From positions 62,001-126,000 of the forward strand of contig JANFAH010000066.1 of NCBI GenBank assembly GCA_024663395.1: a DNA stretch of 64,000 nt, written 5' to 3'. Positions 57,149 through 64,000 of this stretch are shown piece by piece. Every line of letters starts with the position of its first letter. Position 1 is the first letter of the stretch. The DNA is from Pisolithus tinctorius. Taxonomy: Eukaryota; Basidiomycota; Agaricomycetes; Boletales; Pisolithaceae. A model generated the notes under the pieces. That model was not told where the DNA came from and did no database searches. It saw only the letters and a list, made by a program, of their open reading frames with translations. Made by a program: the position numbers and the translations under genes.

Positions 57149-58492
57149 ATGGCTACGAACTCTAGGGATTCGGATTTAGGATTCCTAGACCTCGTCAATG
57201 CTTGCGATAACTTCAGACTTCCCGCCAATCATCGTGCTGACATCCCTTTATCCTCGTCTACCCAGGATACCCTAGTACCATGGACTCTAACTCAGTCACT
57301 TGATAGTCCTGTGGTAGGCCTGCTCAAACCTGAAATCATAGACCTTTTGCGCGAGGAAGAAGATGGATCTTGGGTCATCCCCGATCCGGCTAGCGTGCCT
57401 CGAACTGCCTATCGGGTGAGCTTCCACCCGTCGATCGATACGCCTGCGAAGCGCACAAAGGTCATGAGGAAACTCTGTGAGGGATGGCGCGACAGCGGTA
57501 CGATATACCAGGACATCATCGGACCGAAGAAATGGCGAAACGAGATGTACCCTGTGTACCGCAATCCCTTTGGTGTTCACCGTGCCCACGACCCGAAGGT
57601 GGGGGATGATGATTCGGACGATAGTAACTACGCCTTCGAGATGGAACGTTCCGCCTGTGCTCTATTCGGTGTGGTTACGTATGGCGTACACATGACGATC
57701 TATCAACAGACGAATGGTAACGAGATCCAGATATGGGTCCCTACCCGTTCGCGAACGAAGCAGACGTGAATACCTCTCATAATTACTGCCTTCGATCATC
57801 ACTGACACACCGCCATAACAAATAGGTGGCCAGGGTATCTAGATAACAGCGTTGCGGGAGGCATCCCAAGTGGCATGTCTGCATTTGATAGCATTGTTAA
57901 AGAGGCTGCAGAGGAGGCAAGTATAGATGAGGATATCACCAGGAGGCTCGCGAAATGTGCAGGATCCATCAGTTACTACCTCCAGTGAGTCCAATCTAGC
58001 CATATATGTGCCTCTTCTTGGCTGAAGGAACAACAGAACTTCAGCAGGTTGGTTACAACCCGAAGTCCAGTATGTGCATTAGGATCGTCGCGCTTTATTT
58101 GTCTGATCTGGCACGTTAAGATATGTCTACGACATGAAGATACCTGACGATATTGACCCCATGCTCTTCCAACCGAAACCTGCGGACGGTGAAGTCGAAT
58201 CTTTTGACGTGAGGGCGAGGTGGTTGGTCACTTGAATGAAACACTCATATCACAACAGCTTCTTCCACTCCATGTGGTCATTAGCAAGATGAAGCAGGGG
58301 CTTTTTAAGGCAAATTGCGCTCTTGGTATGGAATTCATCCTACAGTCCCAAATCGGGTCAGACTTATGCTCGCAAATTGTAGTGTTGATTGATTTCCTTA
58401 TCCGTCATGGGTACTTGACACCAGAAAATGATCCCAATTTTATGGAAATTGTTACAAGATTACATGGGAGGTTCCACTATGATAGGTGGTAG
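57149..58492 (+). CDS. DUF4743-Nudix hydrolase (thiamine pyrophosphokinase-related)
   Basis: Six exons (57149..57765, 57826..57984, 58037..58069, 58121..58208, 58259..58325, 58383..58492), 357 aa. It has the DUF4743-plus-Nudix layout of yeast YJR142W, whose members act as diphosphatases on damaged thiamine diphosphates. The N-terminal DUF4743 region includes VVGLLKPEIIDLLREEEDGS and PYFAMERSACALFG-like NYAFEMERSACALFGVVTYG. The Nudix box reads GGIPSGMSAFDSIVKEAAEEAS, with the Gly, the Glu of EAAEEA and the spacing of GX5EX7REUXEE partly degenerate (Lys for Arg). The end has FLIRHGYLTPENDPNFMEIV. All introns keep phase. Substrate activity is inferred from the family. Confidence 0.9.
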
Positions 58493-59480
58493 CTCGAAGA
58501 TGTGGCCGATACTTATAACAATCATCTTAGTGCTGACATTTTCTGCTGATGCTGCATTGGCAAACCCTGGGATTTGTTATAGATTCTATGGGGAAACCAT
58601 AGTTCCTTCATAATAGTCATAGTGGCCATGGATTCCATGGGAAATGCTACCTGCATTATGAACTGGATTATGAATGATGTGCTAAGTGCAGTCTAAGTAT
58701 CACTAAGGTAAATCAAAGCAAAAAACAAGCAATAGAAAACATAAAATGACCAAAAACCCCTTAGTAGGGAGTACCTAATCCCTACACCAGACTTGACAAT
58801 GTGCCAGTGCAGCCAACTGTGTTATACCCCACTTGCTCCATTGCTGCTGAGTTGGTTGCACTGCCACATGTCATACATTTTTGGCATGCTCCTTTTTCAA
58901 ATCATTGCTGTTACGCTTTCGCCACATGTGTTTCCCTTTTCGTTATTTTCCCCTAAATCGCCAAGTCACATGTGTCATGTGCCTTGCCACATCATCTGTC
59001 CTCAGTCTGTTGGCACGTAGAGCCTTCGGATCACCGGCAGTGGTGGTATTTCCAATACCAACTGATGCTGCATACACCCTCGTCACTCTGACTCACAACT
59101 GTGCCTGCAGCTGATGGATGTATGACTCCTTTATGATATATCCAGTTCCCTTGCCCTGCACCCCTCACTGCAGACTGCGTCCACAGCCAGTTTGGCAGTA
59201 GGGCTGTTTGGTTGATTTGTTCTGACTCATATGTATTTCACTGTTTGCTTGTTTATGACTGTTACGATATGTACTCTTTTTCCTTTCCTCTCTTTTCTTT
59301 TCATCTTATCTAATCTTTCCATCTTATCTTATCTCTTGGACTCGGTCCGGGTTCCGGCCTAGGCCTTGCCTTGCCTTTGCTGCACCTTCCCCTTCCAGTA
59401 TGTTCTGCTCCACTGTGATGTCATCATGACATCACTATGGTGTCACACACCTCATGTACGCCTCACCGTTGCCTCATGTA
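58493..59480. other. Region between the Nudix gene and the retroelement coding part
   Basis: No gene. It contains the presumed 5' LTR upstream region of the Gypsy element, with CT-rich tracts (59270-59340). A TG-starting LTR edge near 58819 (tgttatacccc) is possible, but the second LTR is outside the window, so the boundary cannot be proved. Confidence 0.4.
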
Positions 59481-59486
59481 CTGTAG

Positions 59487-59494
59487 TATAAGTA
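59487..59494 (+). promoter_or_regulatory. TATA-like element of the presumed LTR promoter
   Basis: tataagta lies about 470 bp before the gag ATG and upstream of a CT-rich leader, as in an LTR U3/R junction. Support is positional only. Confidence 0.4.
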
Positions 59495-59961
59495 CCATTG
59501 CTCAATCACCCAACTAGCTCTAAGCTAGTTCATTTGGGTCTTCGAGTCCTAAAGTCGCCTGCTTCTAAGCTCTCTCCCTTTCTTTCTCTCTTCTCTCTTC
59601 TGTTGGTTCTTGGTGCGAGCCTACAACAAACCCTGTTGTTTAGGTCTCGTCACACTTGAACTAGCTTCTCATTGTTGTACCCTCGCACCATCCATCACCA
59701 TTCCTCACTTCCTCTGCAAAGGCTCGTGGGTGTACTTGCCAAGTCCCCCAGCCTCAGAACCCGACCCCAACCTTTTTGTCCCGTACATCCCTGAGCATCG
59801 TTCACTCACTCCGCTCTTCGATCACAACCTCTACTCTCTTCCTCCACCCCCTTCCTACCCCTTCTCCATCGAATCTGTCTTCCCTTGTTCACTCCCTGCT
59901 GAACCACAGCAACCCCATTACAACCTTCGTCCCTGTCACACCCTGAGACATCCAGATCGCT

Positions 59962-61020
59962 ATGGAAGGCATCCAGGACCAGCTCACCGACCTCCGTGAT
60001 GCCCTCGACACCCTCTGCGATGAAAACTACTGACTAAACAACGAGCTAAGAAACACTCAAGGAACGATCGTGACCATTGAGGAACAATGAAATCAATGGA
60101 ACACCCTCCCTGCAGATGTGATCCAGAGGAGGATAGAAGTGATGGCCAACCCGGGTCAGTACGCTGGTGATCGCACCAAATTCTCAGAGTGGTGGGTTAA
60201 GATGAAGGTATGGGTCGCGCAAAATAGGACCGCCCTGCCGACTGCCCAGGATAAATGCACTGCGGTATGGTCCCGCATGACAGGCCCTGTAGCTGGGAGG
60301 TTCGCTCAAGCCAAATTCTCGCTCGCCATCGTCACTGGAGTATGGCTGGATATGGCCGAGATGATCGAGGATATCGACAGGTTCTTTGCTCCTCAGACTG
60401 ACATAGAATGGGCCAAAGCCCAGATGCGCACTATGTGCCAAGGGAACTCTCGGTATGAGGAGTTCTATGCGAAGTTTGAGTCCCTAAAGGTACAGGGACG
60501 TGTCACTGATGAGACCGCCGGCTTCTTGCTAGAAAACGCTGTCCATCCCGCCATCGTGAAAGAGGCCCTAAGGAGGGGATACACCCAGGGCAACTACCTT
60601 CAGATGACGGTTGCATTCTGGGAGGCTGCCCTTGCTAGGGATTGTTTTAAGCTCCTATATAATCACTATCCCGATGAACCCGCTCCCCGCTCCTCATATA
60701 ACTGTCCCTCATACTCTCCCCGCTTCACTCCTACTGGTACTCAACCCGGCCGTGGCGCTCCCATGGAAATTGGCGCTGCTCGCTTCCCTCCTTGCCCCGT
60801 CCCTTCCCATATTAAGTGCTTCGACTGCCAGGGGAACCACTACAAACATGATTGCCCCCATGCCAAAGGAAAGGGCCCTGCTAGGCCCAGCGTACAGGAG
60901 GTGACCCAGGAGGCACAAGAGTCTGCTCTCCGTCAGATGTCGTTCGAAGAAATGCAGGCCTTCTTTTATGACAAACAGATTAATGAAATGAAGGCGCAGG
61001 GAAAAGAGTTCGGCCAGTAG
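59962..61020 (+). pseudogene. Gypsy gag (capsid/nucleocapsid) with two in-frame stops
   Basis: The gag frame starts at the ATG at 59962 and is interrupted by TGA at 60031-60033 and 60088-60090. From 60091 it is open to the TAG at 61018-61020. The capsid-like part includes FSEWWVKMKVWVAQNR and RYEEFYAKFESLKVQGRV, typical of the Retrotrans_gag family. The nucleocapsid has one zinc-knuckle-like motif, CFDCQGNHYKHDC, with spacing CX2CX3HX4C, one residue shorter than the standard CX2CX4HX4C. An overlapping Pro-rich frame (59610-59999) in another phase precedes it; whether it is part of gag is unclear. Confidence 0.8.
60999..61005 (+). promoter_or_regulatory. Candidate -1 ribosomal frameshift site (G GGA AAA) before the gag stop
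   Basis: In the gag frame the heptamer reads G GGA AAA, which fits the X XXY YYZ slippery pattern. It lies four codons before the gag TAG. The pol frame is exactly -1 relative to gag and is open from this point. A downstream RNA structure was not checked. Confidence 0.5.
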
Positions 61021-63904
61021 AGGATTGGGTCTCCACTGGCTATGTTTACAATAAGTTTTCTGTCTTAGGCATTGACAATTTCTCTACTGAGCAGGATATA
61101 TTTAACTCAGAGACTACTGTATCATCTGAAGAGGTGACCCCAGTGGGCGCGGCTGCAGATGTAAAACTACCGGTGCTTAATTCCTCTTGTGATAAAAATA
61201 AAAATATGCCTATCCAGAAAACGAAAGAAACCCCGAAAATAAGAACAGCAGATCCAAAGGCCGAGTTGGAGTTGGAAGTGGTGTTGGAAGGACGAGAAAA
61301 GAAGTGGAGTGTAAAAGCGTTGGTGGATTCAGGAGCCAATGATACCTTCTTGGACAAGAAATGGGCTGATGAAAATGACGTTCCGCTGATCAAGCTTGGT
61401 CGACCCGTTGCTGTCCACAACATTGATGGGACCCCTAACATGGCAGGTAACATCACACACGTTGCCTCCCTTGTTATGAACTATCAAGGACACCAAGAGT
61501 CTGTCTGGGCTCAGGTCACCACGCTTGGCACGCATCCCCTCATACTCGGCTACACCTGGCTACGAAAACACAACCCGGAGGTGTGTTGGGAAACCAAGCA
61601 GGTGAAGTTGTCCCATTGTCCTCAAGAGTGTCATGATCTGGCCCCAAAGACAAGAGCAGAAAGGATAGCGGAAGAACAGGAAGCACAGGACATTGAGTAC
61701 CTTTATCTGAAACTCCGCTCTACCAAGATTCGAACCGGCACCACTGAGGAACTCGTCCCGAAGGAATACCATCAGTACCTAAAGGTCTTCTCAAAGGAAG
61801 AGTCAGAAAGGATGCCGCTTCGTAAACCCTGGGATCATGCCATCGACCTTAAAGAAACCTTCACTCCGAAACGCGGTCGTCTCATCCCACTCTCTGTAGA
61901 AGAACAAAAAGAGGTATCGGACTTCCTTGAGGACCAACTACGTAAAGGCTACATCCGTCCCTCAAAGTCACTGCAAACCTCGCCGGTGTTCTTCATACCA
62001 AAAAAGGATGGAAAGAAACATATGGTTCAGGATTACCGCTACCTCAATGAACATATGGTCAAAAATGCATACCCTCTTCCCCTCATCTCCCAGCTCGTAG
62101 ACAAACTCAAGGGTTGTAAACTCTTCACCAAGATGGATCTCTGGTGGGGATACAATAACGTTCGTGTCAAGGAAGGAGATGAATGGAAAGCCGCCTTTGT
62201 TACTCATAAGGGCGCTTACGAACCATTGGTCATGTACTTTGGCCTCTGCAACTCACCGTCTACCTTCCAAAACATGATGAATGACATCTTCGGTGACATG
62301 GAGGATGTCCTTGTGGTCTATATCGATGACCTGATGGTCTTCACGAAGACGGATGATGAAAAGGAGCACGACAGGATAGTCCTGGAGGTACTAAGAAGGT
62401 TGGAGGAGAACGACCTGTTCGTCAAACCAGAAAAGTGCTTCTTCAAGCAGAAGCAGGTGGAGTTCCTGGGCATGGTGGTTGGAACCGAGGGGGTCAGCAT
62501 GGACAAGAGCAAGGTCAAGGCCATTACCGAGTGGCCGGTCCCTACAAAAGTCCACTCGGTACGAGCCTTCTTGGGCTTGGCAAATTTTTACCGGCGCTTC
62601 ATCAAGGACTTCGCACAGATCACCCGTCCACTCAATGACCTCACAAGAAAGGACCAACTTTGGACTTGGGGCCCTCGAGAACAGCAAGCCTTCGACGCCT
62701 TGAAGCTCGCCTTCACCACTGCCCCCGTCCTTGCGTTTCCAGATCAAGACAGGGAGTTCCGTCTAGAAACTGACGCCTCAGACTTCGCCACCGGTGCTGT
62801 CTTGTCTGTAAAATGCGAAGATGACCTCTGGTGGCCTGTCACCTTTTACTCTCACTCCATGTCTCCCCTGGAACGAAACTACCAGGTCTTTGATAGAGAG
62901 ATGCTGGCCATAATTCACACTTTGGAGACGTGGAGACACTATCTGGAGGCCACCCCTTACCAGTTCGAGATCTGGACAGACCACTCAAATCTCCAGTATT
63001 TCATGAAAGCACAGAATCTAGATCGCTGCCAGGCACATTGGGCCCAGTACCTCTCCCAGTTTGACTACAAGCTGGTGTATAAGCCTGGGTCTTCAATGGC
63101 TAAGGCTGATGCCCTTTCTAGGAGGGAGGATCACGAGCCACAGGGGTCGGACAACCAGGGAGTTACGTTACTCGATCCCTCTAGAGTGGCAACTACCTTG
63201 GTGGTAGGGGAGGATGCTGATCTCATTCTTGCTCTGAAGTCCGCCTCCTTGGTAACTCTGCAACCAGAGGGTTCTGTCCTTGAGGAAGGGCTGTACGTCT
63301 GTCAAGGAAAGGTTTACGTTCCACCCACTGTCAGGGTTCTTTGTCTTGAGAAGCATCATGACATCCCACTTGCAGGACATCCTGGATGGAAGAAGACTTT
63401 AGAGCTCATCTCCCGCAACTATGTCTGGCCTGGAATGACTGCCACTGTCAAGGATTACGTCTCAGCATGTCACTGTTGCCAGATGGCAAAAGCTCTAGGA
63501 CTCCTCCCGCAGGAAAGCTTCTTCCGAACCCCATTCCGGGGCATCCCTGGACTGACATCTCCATTGACTTCATGGAACTACTGGAAGCACAGGGCTTCGA
63601 CAACGTCATGGTGGTGGTAGACAGGTTTTCGAAGGAGGTGGTCTTTGCCCCCACTACCAAGGAGGTTTCCTCGCTTCAAACTGCGGAACTCTTTCGGGAT
63701 CATGTGTGGACCCAGCACAGGTTACCTTCCTCTGTCATCTCTGATCGGGGTCCCCAGTTCGCTAGTGTGTTCACTACTGAGCTCTGCAAGATGCTCGGAG
63801 TCAAACCCAAACTCTCCACTGCCTTTCACCCTCAGACAGATGGTCAGACGGAACGTCTCAACCAGGATTTACAACAGTACCTCCGTCTCTTTGTCAATGA
63901 CTGA
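61005..63904 (+). pseudogene. Gypsy pol (protease, RT, RNase H, integrase) with a frameshift
   Basis: The pol frame is open from 61005 to 63620 and then continues one frame over to 63904. The protease active site is ALVDSGANDTF (DSG at 61326-61334). Reverse transcriptase contains SPVFFIPKKDGKKHMVQDYR, YFGLCNSPSTFQNMMNDIFG and the catalytic YIDD (62319-62330). RNase H contains LETDASDFATGAVL and HYLEATPYQFEIWTDHSNLQ. The integrase zinc domain has EKHHDIPLAGHPGW and CHCCQ. After the break near 63490-63500 the integrase core reads TDISIDFMELL, VISDRGPQFASVF and TDGQTERLNQDL, giving the D, D and E positions. A TGA at 63902 then interrupts the core, and coding-like sequence resumes to the window end. 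Confidence 0.85.
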
Positions 63905-64000
63905 CAAGACTCTTGGCCTTCCTGGCTCAAGGTTGCCCAGTTCTCCTACAATAATAAGCGACAGGAGTCTACTGGCAGGAGTCCCTTCTCGGTTACTTGT

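Larger units (their letters stand above)
58800..64000 (+). mobile_element. Ty3/Gypsy LTR retrotransposon, 5' part, decayed, cut by the window end
   Basis: The order is gag, protease, reverse transcriptase, RNase H, integrase, which is diagnostic for Ty3/Gypsy (integrase after RNase H). A TATA-like tataagta at 59487-59494 and a CT-rich leader fit an LTR U3-R region. The gag frame has two internal TGA codons (60031, 60088). The pol frame has a one-base shift near 63490-63500 and a further TGA at 63902. The element therefore cannot make full-length products. The 3' LTR lies beyond the window. The left boundary is approximate. Confidence 0.85.

Noticed and set aside
58819..59653. Exact 5' LTR (TG...CA) boundaries
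   Set aside because: Plausible ends exist, but the 3' LTR lies outside the window and no primer-binding site could be assigned with confidence.

Overview
The window is nuclear DNA from a filamentous basidiomycete, most likely a mushroom-forming agaricomycete. Genes are compact and intron-dense: about 120 introns can be placed from reading-frame continuity, most of them 44-62 nt. Protein families typical of Agaricomycetes appear: F-box/LRR proteins, heme-thiolate peroxidases, a DUF6534-type membrane protein, a DUF7587 protein and a Ty3/Gypsy element. All gene models come from reading the sequence by eye. Exon ends were chosen so that GT(or GC)-AG sites keep the frame and restore the family signature.

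Layout. 0-5 kb: a conserved gene of unknown function, a weak minus-strand fragment, and mitochondrial ribosomal protein mL44. 4.9-8.2 kb (minus): a tail-anchored protein related to GTPases and an F-box/LRR protein. 8.3-12.1 kb: transcription elongation factor Spt5. 12.6-16.8 kb: two tandem heme-thiolate peroxidase (chloroperoxidase/UPO superfamily) genes duplicated together with their flanks. A third copy lies inverted at 29-30 kb. Between them are a Yip1-family Golgi protein, an APC-type amino-acid permease, MICOS subunit Mic10 (minus), the endosomal protein BRO1 and a probable DUF6534 gene. 30.7-33.3 kb: a secreted type-B carboxylesterase with 17 exons. 33.3-36.9 kb is gene-poor, with a 35-bp tandem repeat and one weak minus-strand gene.

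37-58.5 kb is dense and housekeeping-rich: a DUF7587 membrane protein, a tRNA t6A dehydratase (Tcd/TcdA type), a very large Sds3-like histone-deacetylase-complex protein, condensin subunit Ycs4/CAP-D2, then on the minus strand Rtf1 (Paf1 complex), Sof1/DCAF13 (SSU processome) and VPS26 (retromer), and a DUF4743-Nudix hydrolase on the plus strand. From about 58.8 kb to the window end lies the 5' part of a decayed Ty3/Gypsy retrotransposon.

The genes do not form a pathway. Related functions (Spt5 and Rtf1; BRO1 and VPS26) co-occur without operon-like structure. The most interesting signals are the three-copy peroxidase set, an unusual density of GC-AG introns, the set of stopless 3n-length introns, and the decay pattern and possible -1 frameshift site in the Gypsy element. 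No clearly novel multi-gene system was found.
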